A stretch of DNA of 64,000 bases, from assembly GCF_000237925.1 (NCBI RefSeq), contig NC_031501.1, forward strand, positions 5,958,166 through 6,022,165, given 5' to 3'. The stretch is from Schistosoma mansoni. Its lineage: Eukaryota > Platyhelminthes > Trematoda > Strigeidida > Schistosomatidae. The notes below the pieces were generated by a model. It was not told the DNA's origin and made no database searches. It saw nothing but the letters and a program-made list of their open reading frames with translations. A program made the translations under genes and the position numbers. Numbering within the stretch: the first letter of the stretch is position 1; each line of letters opens with the position of its first letter. Shown here piece after piece: positions 23,801 to 38,800 of this stretch.

Positions 23801-26800
23801 TCATTATTACTTCTATTATAAATAGGATCTATTTTGTTCACAGTTGAATTCTTTGTATGAACTACAGACAACAAATTATTGTTATTATTATGAAAATTCC
23901 CTGTAGCAACGCTAGTGTGACTGTTGTTTACAGTCAACGAATATGAAGATGAATCAATGTCAGCTGTACTGAAATGAGTTGATTTCGAAGCATGTTCATT
24001 ATTATTCACCGAATGTAAACAATTACGTTCATCAATTTGTAATAGATTAGCATAATTATTATTCACAGATTGTTGACATTGTCGAGTAACAATAGTAGTA
24101 GTTAGACGACAATTTCGATCCATTGAAACTGGCGTATTTAACTGCATATGATTTATTGTTGAAGAATCTTTATTATTACGATTAGTTTCAACTTCATGCG
24201 GAATGCCAACATTTATACTGGTTATTTTCTTTGTATTTTTGTTTTTTATACCGCCGTCATCATCATCGTCATCGTTGTCACCCTCGTCATCGTCATCATC
24301 TGTATCGTAAACTGATGAGGCAGCATCCCCAATATATCTGAAAAAAACATTGTATCATGAATAAGAACGCAATGTCCTAAGAAAATAATGCTGGGTAGGG
24401 GAGGTGGAAGAAGGAATGTTATTTCGGAAACCAACAATAAAACGTGTTACACTTCATGATGAACATTCTACAAGTTGTATTTTAAGATTATGAACTTTCT
24501 AACCAACTTTCATAACACAAGTAAAAGTAAGAGGAAAACGAGTCATAAATATCAAATAGATATATACAGTGTATCTATGGTTCTAGTAGTTATTTTTATC
24601 TATACATATATATTCATAGTCAGTGACAGAAAAACTACCTACGAATGAAACGAACTCGACTGACTGTTAACCTGTTCCACTGTGAATAGGTAGTTTATTT
24701 TAGTAGAACGAATTTCAAAAAATTTCCGAATAATATATTGTTAACCAGTTAAATCAAGGAGATTGAAGACTGATGTTTGTCACTGACAGTTGAAGAAAAT
24801 TATTGATCTAAAGTATAACGAAGTATATAGCAATATCAAAGTTTCAAAGTATACGTCTTTAAAAGAATTAAACACATAAAGGGGAACAATTGAAATATAT
24901 GTACAATTATTTGGTCAGAATTGGGAAACACCTATTTGTTCTTCGGGATGGTGAGCTATTGATGAGTTCACCAGTGAAAAACGTCGAACTTTCTCCCAAG
25001 TATCCTTTATATGCGTACATTCAAATGCACATGTCAGAGAAACATACATTCCAGTGATATATATATATTTAGGAATACATCAGTGCGATTGCTAGTATAC
25101 GTGACAAGTACACATAGAACGCATAAGCCGGGACCCATGCAATCCATGGGATGCATATAGGTATAGATGCGATCATCCCAGACCATAGTCCAGCGACTTC
25201 ATTCGCCAAATGAATATCAAGTACTCAAATAAGTATGAAAATAAGTCGTTATAGACAATATACTCACTTCACGCTCATACCGCAAATAGTTTTAGTGTCG
25301 ACTCCAGTGCATTGTTTACGCACAGTTTATGACCTGCGCTCCGATACGCCCCTGTTCAACCTTATGGACCCTTCCAGAGTCTTTCCAAACAATAAAAGGA
25401 AGTTTTTCTCTAGCACCACAATAACGCTCTCAACCCAAAGATAACCTCTCACCTCTTGTTAACCAGAATTAAGATAGAGTGGGTGATAAACGCGATCATT
25501 ACCGGTTTCAGCAGAGTGAGTAGTCAGTTAGGTCGCCGCTTTGCAGCTTGAGTTTGTTCATGGAGAAAAAAACCCAGCAGATATCCAGGAAGCACTATAA
25601 GGAAGTGCAAGTCAATAGGTTGTACTGGATTGTAAACTGATTAAAAGTCTACATCCTGGATCAATAGAATTAACCAAAAGGACTGAGGAATTTAAGAGTT
25701 ATTGTTTCTAACCTCTAGCCACAATCACGGCGATATTCGGAGGCGGAGTGAAACTATGCAATAAACCGAAATATTTGTCCAATTTATAAATGACATTTAA
25801 ATTTAATTTAAACATATACTGAAATGCTTGAAGAAATAAGTGAATTTTATAAAACAACGATTCACTAACCCGCTCATCGTATCACTTTCCTCTCCAGGTG
25901 TAATCAATGGACAATTTGTACGAGATCGACTAACTTTAGCCAATTTTCTTAAAGCTGGACGACCTACCACAGCTGCAGTACTACTAGTATTGCTGCTAGT
26001 GGCAGTTATTTCATTTGCTGTTGTTCTTTGTAAAGTACTACTATGCTTATTATTATTATTAATCCTATTCGATGCTTGAAGATTACAATCTGGATAATAT
26101 TTATTGTTCGGTGATTGAAATGAATTTGGATAAAGATTATCGTAATCAGAGCTTAAATCCATTCGATCTATTAATTGATGCTGATTTTTATTTGTAATTA
26201 TTGATGATATCACTGTTGACGGTAAAACAAACGGACGAGTACTGATGACTTTATCGTCTCTACTACCAGATGGTGATGATGAATACCATGGCATTCTATT
26301 TAATGCCATTTGTATAGGATGAGGATGTGATGAAAAATCCGGTAAGCTAACTGGCGCTATCTCTGGTAAGGATGGTCGTGAAATATTTTTTGTTGACTTA
26401 TCTCGTTCACTGGAAGTAATCCGTTGAGAATGATGAGAATTATTGTTCAATTCATCATTCTGAGTAAATTGTGTTTTGAATTGATGAATATTGTATAAAT
26501 AAGATGGTTCGTTATTATTAGTATTGACTGAAGTATTATTAAGTTTTTGTCCAATCTGTCCATGATAAGCAAATAGCTGAATAAGGAGATATAATGTATA
26601 GAGAAAAATAAATGATATTCAGAATCCCTCATTAAATGGAAAATGAAATTTACACAAAATCTATTCTTACTACTTGCGAAAGTCGATAAAAGTAATCAGT
26701 GATATTAGATATTAATGACTGACCTTCTATATCAATCAATAAATATTGAATTGAACAAGATTTTAGAGACCCAGTAGTAAGTATTTGTTCATAATGGAAA

Positions 26801-29800
26801 AAAGTATATTGTTTAGGGGCATTGATTAAAACATGAATCAAAATTGAATAGTCTATAAATATAGACTTGTGTACTTTAGAATAGGTTACCTTATTTAAAT
26901 GAAAATAGATTGATACTTCTTGGTAACTGATCGGATCATATAAACTCCAACTATACAATGATTAAATTCACTCAGTATTGTTTGTTTGAATCTTCCCGTC
27001 AATGTGTTAGGACTGCAACTGGTCAGTCTCTAATTGGCATATATGCATAACGCGCGTCCTGGATTCCACTGCTAGCCACTATCCATCTTTGCTTACCATG
27101 CTTGTGAATTAAGGCTATATAGAGGCAATACGCACAGTATGCACATATGCCAATTAGAGACTGACCAGTCGCAATCCTAACACATCGATGGGAAGATTCA
27201 AACAAACAATATTGAGTCAATTTAAACTTCACCCCATCGCACAAGCAAGTGGCTGTCAGGACTCAGTGGCCGAGTGGATAACGCGTTGGCGATTGAAGCG
27301 AGGTTAGTGGGTTCGAGTCCCAGAGTGAACATCAACTTGGAGATGCAGGTACATCCAGCCAACGAGTCCCAGATAGGGTGAAACGCGTGTCCTGGGTTCC
27401 ACTGCTAACCACCATCCATCTTTGCTTACTATACAGTGATTGATCATAATTAGAAATTAGGTGAAGAAATCTATGCAGATGTAATCTGTTGAGAGCCATC
27501 GACAAAACCTCGAAAAACCTTTCAGTAGCTTTAAAGAAGTTGATCAACACTTTTTACAACCACCGGTAAATGAAAACAACTTGAAAACGTTCTTAAAAAT
27601 GATGAATTATGCATCGTACGTAATATAATTGACTATTCCATTATTTAGGTTAGTGTATTTCGAGAAGCTTCCAGAATATTAAGGTCAAGAGTAAACCTCA
27701 AACATCATTGTTTTCCGAACAAAAAATAAGGAGACTTCTTTATACGTCTCACTTTCTTTTCACTATTTAAGCCTCAAATATAGAAGTTGTTGGAGAATCA
27801 GCATTTAAGAACAACATGTATCATTTTCCTAAATATTTTTTTAAAGAGAGTGAACATTATTACTTCTATTACTATCTGGAATTCATCTCTACACAACAAA
27901 AGATTAATTTCAAAGAAACATAGTTTGAAGTGACTTTTATTGACATATGTGACTTTTACATTTGAGTAAATCATAAGCCTAGCTACGAATTAGGTAGCAC
28001 AGTTCTCTATGTTGTTTTCTTTTCTCACAAATGTCTTACTACTTATGAGTAGCTTATTATAACTTGTAAAAATAATGTCGTTTAAACATAAGAGAAACAT
28101 TGTCTAGAAGTTGATTTTGTCAGAACTTACTTCTTCGCTAGTTAAATCGTCTAAATCAATGTTGGATGATGAATTGTTAATTAGCTGTTTACCATGATTA
28201 TGATTAACTGAATAATTGTCATTTGAACTACTATCCACTGCAGCACCAAATTGTGATGAGGGTGTTGTGGATGTTGACAATAAAGCCGCTTCTAATAGCA
28301 TATGGTTATCATTAATACGAATCATATTACTACTACTACTAATATTATTATTATTGTTTTTATTTAGATTACCGTTATAAGTAGTGTTATTATGTTTCAT
28401 AAAATTTTGGTTAGTTAATAAATTATTATTTGATGGAATTAAATAATTCATGTTCATTTGTCGATTTGATTTTGATGATGAATTATTCTGATTTAAATTT
28501 TCTCCATTACTATTATTTGTTGGATGACAGTGCATAGATTCGATTTGTTCCGGAGTTGTGTAATCGAAATCTTCGCCTAATTCAGAATCTCTTGCATCCA
28601 AATCTGGATTAGCTAATAAGCTATCAGTCATTTGATGATGAAGATGATGATCAAGACTTTCAACATTATAGTTGGTATCAACATCATCAGTAGAAACACT
28701 ATGTGAAACCCTATGATTATTACTGTTTCCATTCACTAGATGACCACTTCTAGATGAAAGGAGCCAATTTGAAGAATGGTTATTCAAATGTTGTAGATTC
28801 TCGATGATATCTTGATGTTGCAAAAGAACATTACTATCAGTCATCGATTCAAGGCCATCATTAGCATCGTCATCTTCTGTAAGCTCCTCACCATCACAGC
28901 TTGTAAGACCTGTTGATAGAAGTAATAATGAATGGATATATATTCAACTCAATGTTTTCATTTTTAAAAACATTCATTCTACACTGATGAAATATATACG
29001 GTTTAATGTGTAAATGTTCATATTGACAGTTTATTGTGATACTTAAAAACAAAACAAAATGAATAAAGTTTATTTAAGAGGGCTTTGATGATAATCCATA
29101 AAGTTGAACTCATATCCAACTAATAGTTGTATATATCCAAGTTAAATAAAACTACTTTCAGGTATATGGAAGTGGTGATGAGCGTACGCTATTAGTTAAG
29201 ATTTGGCTTCAATTTCTAAAGAAACAGATATACACTATTAGTTGGAAATAATGACTTCATTTTCTGAGGAGAATGTACATAAATCTGCGAATGAGTTAAT
29301 TATATATCTATTGTAGGTTAATGAATGATTCCTACTGATTTTTTCTTATTTTCACGCGAATAAATGATTTAGGCACGCATATAGGAAGTTCTCAGGAAGC
29401 ATAGTAGCACAACTCAAACGACGATAGAACATAATAACAGGTTGATTTTGAAGCAACTGACCATTCTATTGAAAAACCTACCAGTTATAGGGTTATAGAG
29501 CTGTTGCTGGAATAATGGAGCTTTTTCGTGGTTTGATACAGACTACATAATCACCTGTCATTTGTCTAGTGTAATAGTTATAAATCTTAATATTGAGCTA
29601 TTACAGTCGTAACCAACCTTCAGCAGAACCAAGTTATTTACATAAGAACTCTCGTCTAAATTAAGTTATTTACGTTGAATGTTCACTGACCAGTTGTTAA
29701 CTATCAAGCTCTTTACCTAATCCATAGTGTTGATCGCATTCTTTCGACTTGGTTCCAATCTGGTTTTGAGTAAAAATTCGGATAAGATTAAGTTACGAGT

Positions 29801-32800
29801 AATTACAGACACGATCAAAAAGCATTTGTACATTATTCTTAAAGCTTTAATAATGAGTAGTATTGTCTTATCTAGGGAAAAAAATCATCCAAAACTACAA
29901 ATTAAAACAAAGACAAGAAAATTGTTTACCATCTTCAGTCATTGAAGTTAAAACAGCCATACTTAATGGTTCAAGTGATGCAGTGCCAACATATTCAGCA
30001 TCTGGACACTCTGATGGTTCTCGACAAGAGGAAGAATTCAATTTTATATGTTCATGCGGTATATATGGTGTATCATAACGTTCCATAGGCTAAGTAAACA
30101 AAACAATAATGAAAAACATACGAATATGTTAGTACAAAATGTTAAAATTAAAAAAAAAACAACGAGCTATTTAATATTTAACAATTTTGTATAATTTCAT
30201 ATAGTTGAAATCATGAGTCAATTGAAGCTAGACCACCATGGAAAACCTGGAAGCACTGGAAGGCCATTTCGTCCTATTGTGAGACTCCTTAGCAGTGCGC
30301 ATTCATTTTGTATAACTTAAAAAGCTGATAACATGTCAGAGACTTAGTGGCTCCATCCAATATTATATTTTTGATACAATATAGAATTCTCAGCACACAA
30401 TATTTCAACAAGTTTCCTTTTCGTCGTGCTTGATCAATCCTGATGATAAATATAAAAATCTTGTAGTGATACTGAGCAATCATAAATCATTTAATCAGGA
30501 TTCTTGAATTGTCATTACATCACAATTACGATACATGTTTAGATTTAGTAAGAATTGAAAACGTTTCACCTTGCCAATTAGTGACCTCAAGTTAGATGTT
30601 AATAGTTCAGGAATTGACATCTGAATAATCTTTATTCTTTTCAATACATAATGCTTGCCAGCCAGAACGATGTCTTTGATTGTACTGTTTTGTAACTTGT
30701 ACAGGGAAAGTTTGTAAACGTTTTGTGAAGTAACATTACATAAAAAAACTTAAGGAAGAGAAAAATCAAACCATATTATCAATTCATGAATTCAGTGACT
30801 ACTCTCAATCATGTAGATATGAAGTATTGCTGAATGTAGTCCCTAAAGGATAGGATGAGAAAGGAGCTGAAAACCCTGAATAGATTAGATTAACGTAGAT
30901 TACTATAGAATGAATGCATTCGCTATTCCTTTAATCTCATTTATACAAAATTGGTCCACTTTTGCTGTATGGTGTGAATCGATAAATATTAAGAATCGAG
31001 CCTACATTGTTTTTGTCCGACTATATTAAGTATTCAACTAAATACGCGCGAACTTTTTTCCAAATTAAAATTCTCTTCATTAGATAAAACTTTCAAGCAA
31101 AATAATTAGGCAAGAAGAAATTAAAGTGAAGATACCTCATCTATTAAGCATTGATTATTGATTTGTACTCTCCTTGTATCCGAAATATTCGGTATAATAA
31201 TATGATCTACACATCGTGATGTTGTTTCAATCATAGTTAAACGATTTGATTGAGATTGAAGACCTTGTGAATTGGATCGTGATGAATTAGAGGATTGTTT
31301 AGAATCATTAACATTTGTTTTGACTATCATCATCATTCCATTGTTACAATATGAATGATGTTGATCGCTTTTACGACTACCACTGGCTAAACTATGACCA
31401 GTTGATGAAGACCCCGATACAGGAGATGATGAATGATAATGATTGACATTTCTTGTTGATATTATTTGATGCTGTTTTACTGAATGATCAGATTTTCCAA
31501 TTTCAGTTGGATACGTTGATTGTTGTTTTTCATGTGTATATCCTGGACTTGATGGACGTTGATAATCGGGGAAATCTAATATGTTTCTAAAAATGGAAAT
31601 GTAAAAAATTAAAGCCAATTAGGTGAAGAAATTTTTCCTTTCTATGATATCCATTAGGAATGAATCAAGAAACAGTGAGTAAGATGTATCTGAGAAATTT
31701 CTTGAGAAACAAAGTAGAATATACTATTAAGTCCTAGCAAAGCGCTAAACTATATCCAATCATCAATTAGATAAGGGAAAGTCGATAAAAGTCACTACAA
31801 GGTTGCATCATAAACTTAGTAGCTATTTGGACAATTCTTGATTACTTTTCTTTTTGCAAATTTACAAAATGTTCACTATCTCCCACACTCTCATTAAGAG
31901 TTATTCATCGAAGTCATGAATAAACCAGTAGGGTCACAAGGTCGAAGCCTGCTCCAGTCATTTCAGTTAAAATAATCAGTAATTTAACTGCTGTCACGGA
32001 AATCCCGTGACTCAAAGGTGTGCACATAAATTCAAGTGTATTGTGAACCTAAAATCAAAGTTCAACTCCATCATAAAAAATTAATAATAATAATAATAAC
32101 AGTAATAATAATGAGTAGGTGATAAACACTGATATCAATTGAGCGACTACTAGAAATATTTTTATAACGAACGATTGGTTCTTCTTACTTCCAAATGTTT
32201 AATGATGAGACGCTCACAACGCTGACCTTCAGGTCTCAAGTGACCCGCATAACACAAATGTATTGATAATATAATACTATGAATTAAATATAGAGTGGGA
32301 TATGAATAGTAAGCTAAACGATTGAATAATTGCCTGAAAGTTATAAATGTTGATTAGTGACAACATAGATGGACACGTGTATATAGCCACAGCCAGTAAA
32401 TCCCAACTCACTGTCTACTAGCAAGGAGAATGTTGTTTATGAACTTCAGAGAACAGAAGGCGAATGTCTGGTTCTCAAACTGGGATGTCGGATATGTAGG
32501 ATAGACCTGGTGGAGTTGGAAAACCCTGATTTTAAACCAATAGCGGACATAGGCTCCTGGAGGAACAAATGGCGTATGAACCTATTGTTGATCACTGGCT
32601 ACCACAGGACCGCATCTCTTAACTTTGTTACCTTACTTTGTGGATTAAACCGCATGCTTCGGTTTGGGCACCCGGACAGTATCCTAGCCCTCACATAAAT
32701 TCAGTGATTTGTGTGGCGGGTGTATATTTTGGTTTCCTCTTGTAGCAATGTTTAAACTAAATAATTACTTTAAATAACTCTACTGTACAAAATGTTACCG

Positions 32801-35800
32801 ATAAATGAAACATGGGAAACATAAATCATTACGAACAATGAAGAAGCCAACGAACCTCTCGCTCAAATAGATACAAGAAGTAAAACCAAAAAGAATCGTA
32901 AATTTTACAAAGTTAATCGATTCTGACTGCTGACTGATTGACGATGCATTAAGTTCGGTGCCTAATATTTTAGCTAGACATATTCCATGAAATTATATGT
33001 TTTTTTCTAGAACAATGTATGACTGACCATTAGACGAAATCAGTTGTTCAATAAACACTAAACAGGTTATTTTGAAACAAGTAACTGATATACAACTACT
33101 ACCTATGTACAAACGTACTACAAATGTACATTATTCAGCTAATGTGATTGTTGTTATATTCATAAGGTTCAAAAGTGTTAATGCATTAAAATGGTTTTCT
33201 TATTTTTAAGTGTTTAAGTTTTGTGTATTTGTGCATAGAGATAATAATTTTGAAACATTTTAACAAAAATGAAGGTTATAATCAGAAGGGGATTTGTGGA
33301 GATTTCAGTATTTTTCAAAGTTGAAATCATGAGTCAATTGAAGCTAGACCACCATCGAAAACCTGGACCACTGAGCTGACATCCGACGGTGTTCATGTCT
33401 AACTTCAACTGATCCACGAAGTTGAGCAACCATTCACCAGTTGTCTTCAGTGAGTTCCTATCTCACAACAGACGTGGTTGAACTCCACTGGTCACTGCTT
33501 CCCACTAGAACTCCAGGACATGTATCTTGAAGTCAGTCACTAGTGAGCATATGATTATAATCAGANNNNNNNNNNNNNNNNNNNNNNNNNNNNNNNNNNN
33601 NNNNNNNNNNNNNNNNNNNNNNNNNNNNNNNNNNNNNNNNNNNNNNNNNNNNNNNNNNNNNNNNNNNNNNNNNNNNNNNNNNNNNNNNNNNNNNNNNNNN
33701 NNNNNNNNNNNNNNNNNNNNNNNNNNNNNNNNNNNNNNNNNNNNNNNNNNNNNNNNNNNNNNNNNGCTCAACTTCGTGGATCAGTTGAAGTTAGAAATTA
33801 ACACCGTCGGATGCCAGCTCAGTGGTCTATCGGTTAAGGGCTTCGGCTCGAGTCTGGTAAGTCCTGGGTTCGAATCTCGCGGGGGCGGGTTCGTGGATGC
33901 GCACAGCTGAGGAGTCCCATAATAGGACGAAACGGCCGTCCAGTGCTTCCAGGTTTCCGATGGTGGTCTAGCTTCAATTGACTCATGATTTCAACTTTGA
34001 AAAATGAAGGTTATTGAAATACGAAAAGAACGAAAATGAAAAAAGAGATGTGAGAGGTGAAGAGGATACTACTTACTTTTGCATTGGGTGACTATCACTA
34101 TGAAGGTGTATACCATTAGTATTAATTAGTTGACCATTAGTTTCCACGAAATTATGTATAATATTAGTTGATGAAGGATCGATTACTGAGAACAATCTTG
34201 AATCTTTGATTAATTTCTTCGAAATATCCATGTCACTATTAGGATTCCCTTTTGTTTGATTAGTATCTAATGACTGTTGTTGTGTTATTGGTGTTTGATA
34301 TACAAATCTATCTCGAGGATCTATTTGTGACGATGTAGCAAATAATCCTGGACGAGAATTTCTATTAGCATTTTTAATGATGCCTGAGTTGTTAACCACA
34401 TCTGATAAATTACTTTGACTTTCTGCCATTGACTCATATCTGTTAGAGCAAAGTAAGATGGAAAAGGGAATATTTACCGATTCCGCAAATTTGAAAAGGT
34501 GCCAAAACATGACTAACAATACTTACTTACTTACTCCTGCTACCCATTGTAAACGAGTATAGCCCACCCACCAGGATACTCCATCAAACTCTGTCCTAGG
34601 TAATCTTTTCCAGTTACTATTGATTCCATTTATGTCTGTTTCCAATTCACGATGCAATGTGTCCCTTGGTCATCCTCTTTTTAGTTTCCCTTCACGATTC
34701 CAAGTAAGTGCTTGCTTCCCGATTCGGTTTGATGATTTCCGCAATGTATGTTCTATCCATCAAGCGACTTTTCCTAAATTTCCTCTTCAGTTAAAAATTG
34801 GTTTGTTCCCTCCCAAAATAAGTTGTTGCTAATGATATCCAGAAAACGGATGTAGAGTATCTTGTGTAGAAAATTGTTTATGAATGCCTGTACTTTTATG
34901 ATGATGGTTGCAGTATTTCTTCAAGTTTCAGCTCCGTACAGTAGAACTAACTTAACGACTGTACCGAAGATTCTGACTCTGATTTTGGCTGACAGTCGTT
35001 ATGAGTACTATATGTTCTTCAATTGTAGGAATGCGGACCTTGATTTGCCAATCTTCGCATTCACTTCTGCATCAGAGCCTCCTGGTTCATCGATGATGCT
35101 AACCAGGTACGTGAAGCTTTCAACCTCTTCCAGAGCTTCTCCATCAAGTGTGATTGAGTCGGTGTTCCCCGTGTTGTATTAAAAGATCTTGGTTTTTCCC
35201 TTTCGTATGTTGAGGCCTACTGCTGCAGCGGCTGCTGGTACATTCGCTGTATTATTAATGATGATGACTAACAATACATATACCTCAAAAGCTATCAGTG
35301 GAAAATATTTCAAGAATTTCTCTGCCACTGACATTATCTACCATAAGGACGTTATTTTATTTATATATTATTCATAATGGTAGGTCATCAGTTAGTTTCT
35401 TAACAATTCCTCCAATAGGAGAAAATTTATGCTTTAGCACCATTGAGCAATTGTCAGATAACAGGCGACTATTACAGATGAGTTTGATGGTTAATTAATT
35501 GTTTCAGAACATTGTAAGTCTACGTAGTTATTTGAAAAGCTAGGCTCCTAAATGGCCTGGTACGATCGAGGGGGCATGAGTCCGCTCTCCCTCTCGAAAT
35601 GCTCCCACACAGCCACGTGTATACAGCCACTGCTACGGAGGTTTTAGCCAATGCCTTATAGCGGAAAAGGTATTGTTTATAAAATCGAGAACACAAAAAG
35701 CGAATGTCCTGTATTTTAACTGGGTTGGTGGATATGAAAGATCCACCTAGGGAAGTTGGAAAACCCTGAGTCCTAACCACTGGTGCACATGTGCTTCAGA

Positions 35801-38800
35801 ATCCTGAGTGAACGTAAGGCGTATGAACCTATTGTTGGTCACCAGCTACATAAGAAAACCACCTGCTTCAGTCTGGGCACCTGGGCAGTATCACAGCCCT
35901 CCCACAAATCGAATGAGATTTCTGAGGCGCATATTTATCTGGTGCTTCCTTGTACCAATATTTATGTGTTTAAATAAATAATAATAAGCTACATGGGACT
36001 GCGTCTTCTAATGTTTCTCCATCACCCTGTGGATTAAACATTTAGATCAAAGGCTCGGGGTGTGACCCTCTAAGAAAACCACATACTTTGGTTTGGACAC
36101 CCGTGCAATACTACAGTTCTCATCCAAATTAATGATAACTACTACTGGCGTCATTGTTATTGTGAGGCGCATATGTATTTGGTGTCCCCTTGTACCGATG
36201 TTTATATCTTCAAATAAATAAATAAGGAGAGTTGGAAGTATGTATATTCCCATCGAGCAAGAAAATCAAAATCATGTACTTACAGGTCAGTGTGTAATTA
36301 GTATCAAGTTACTTATTATCAATTCAAATGAAATTCTGATGATGAATTAATGAAGTAACCTTTATAAATATTGATATAACACATTATGATTACGAGACTT
36401 ACTCATTATCAGTATACAAAGGATTATGATGACTTGTACCATTTTCATTTACTTTAGCATGTCTACGGACATCAACTTCATCGTCATCATCATCTTCATC
36501 GTCAATTCCATTGAAAGTATAGAAATTCTTATTAGAGCTAATATTTTTATCATGATTATTATGATCATTATTCTGAATAGATGAAAGTTGATTAATAGCG
36601 TTTTGTACATGATCCCAATCATAAATAGATTGTGAATTACAAATATTTGATATTGGACAAGTTGTGTTTTGACTATTTTTATTATTCATACTCATGGTAG
36701 TATTGTAAGTAGTAGTAGTAGTAGTAGTAGCAGTATCATAAGTAGTATTAGTAGTAGTATCTTCATCTCCATCTGTAGCATAAGCACAAGCACGCTCAGC
36801 AGCTAGAAATGAATCTGTTGATGACAATGATATCGGTCGATGATGTTGATGTTGGCCATCACTACCGATATTTTTTGATGAAGATGATGATAATGACTGT
36901 TCAGGAAGTGGTTTATTTAAAATATTTAATATTATTCCATCAAAGTTTTTTGTTATGCCGGCTGATATAGGTCTGTTGGATTTCTAGTAAGGAAATAAAT
37001 AAATAAATAACTATTTATTACTCATTCATGTGCGGATTGAACAAATGTTAAGATTACAGGTTACATCACTACAGGAAACCAGGAAACACTGGATAGATGA
37101 TTTGTCTTAGTATATGACTGTTCAATAGTGAACATTCACGAGTCTATAAAGGATCTAAACCAAGACTTTTAGGTTTTACAGTAAGTGTTTAACTTCAAGA
37201 TCCTTGAGTTACCATTCAGTGGTTAGCAACTCAAACTTTAAGCAATTCGTGATATTATAGGACTATCGATCATTGAGATTAGTGATGTCTGTTTCACATT
37301 CAACACGGATGAACTCCTCTGGTAACAGCTTCTCAGTAGAGCTCCGGGAATTATCTTTCGAATTTCGAGGAGATCGTCTAATTTCACAGTTTACAGCACT
37401 GACTAAGACGTATTGAACAACAGTATCTGGTTCGTCCAGCATATGAATCATTAGAAGTATGTATCTACTAAACAAGTGAAGACTTATATCATCAAATAAG
37501 AGTTCACTTGTTAATATAGTTGACGATATGACTTGTCGTTAATATAAGACAATCAAAATTACGCAACAAACAATAAAGTGCTTCTTTATGGAAACAAATA
37601 GTTTAATGGCACTGTCTTAGACTTCAAAGAGAAATTATGCTGTTTCGAAAGTCATGGGGAGCATCACTTCCCGGAAGATTCCAGGTAGGCATTGATAGTT
37701 TTAACTAAAATGGAACCTAGGGCCAGTGGACTACCTTGAACACCCTAACACTAATACGAACATATGGTATGGGAGATATCGAGTCACATAGATTATTCAC
37801 CACATTGGAACTTGATCAAAAGAATTCGACCGATATTAGGGATTAATCAAACACGGTATTGGTTAATATTCACTGACTAATCAATATCAGTCACAAATGT
37901 ATGAAAATTAAGGGCGAAAGTAGACGCAATAGAATCTTTTTCACTGTAATTTGAGAAATATAGACAAGGTCAAGACTTCGCAATACTTAAGCAATCAAAT
38001 GAATCAGCAACAGTCAGAAATAATCTGTTTGAAAGAATCTAGTGGTCGCATAGTTAGGTTGGTGAAAATGTACACAAAGTGAATACAAAAAAGGATATGG
38101 TATGGCAACTTAACCCAACGCAGATTGATACCAGGATCTATGTTGACGATGACTGATATCCCAATTGCATTATTTGCAAACTGTTCAAGTGATATGTTTA
38201 TTTCTCTAGAATAAGAACAACGTAGTCTAGAATAAGACTAATTAGTGAGCTACATCAACATGCATTTATAAGTTTCTAGTTGTTCACGAAGGGGAAATTG
38301 ACATGAATACTTTTCAGAACACTTAATAACTTGGCAAAAAATTAAATTCGAGCAACTTACTTCTTTATTATTACACGAATTATTGATATTTTGATGATTA
38401 GTTTGTATTTGATCCGACGATAATAACAGTTCATCGGGTACTGGCCAATAACTACTAGGTCGAACAGGTTTCAATAAAGAAGGATTCGGTGCATTTAGAT
38501 TATTATTATTATTATTAGTTGTACTAATAGTGGTACTATGTATTTGATTCTTTTTACTAAGATGTTCTAATTGAGGCGACAAAGTTTGAAGTTTATGGTC
38601 TTCTTGAACAGAACAAAAGATAAACCAACAACAACAAAACAAGATTATTAAAAGGAGAAAAGTTCGATCAAGATACTGCTAATAATAATCTTAATAAATT
38701 GGACTATAAAAATGTAACAGAGAACAATAAAATGTTAGCAGGCTAGAGGTCATAAATTTAGAAACTGTTTATCTGAATGAAGTTTGAGGATGTGTATATT

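Larger units (their letters stand above)
33281..34005. repeat. Inverted second-family repeats around an assembly gap
   Basis: The left unit (33281-33565) begins 'aatcagaaggggatttgtgg' and reaches the gap. The right unit (33766-34005) is a plus copy with A box (about 33815-33826), B box (33866-33877) and an intact hammerhead. The matching blocks 'tccacgaagttgagcaacca' (33413-33432) and 'gctcaacttcgtggatcagt' (33766-33785) face each other. Confidence 0.72.

Noticed and set aside
34862-35182. 106-codon plus frame
   Set aside because: It is the antisense shadow of a decayed RTE polymerase tail read on the minus strand.
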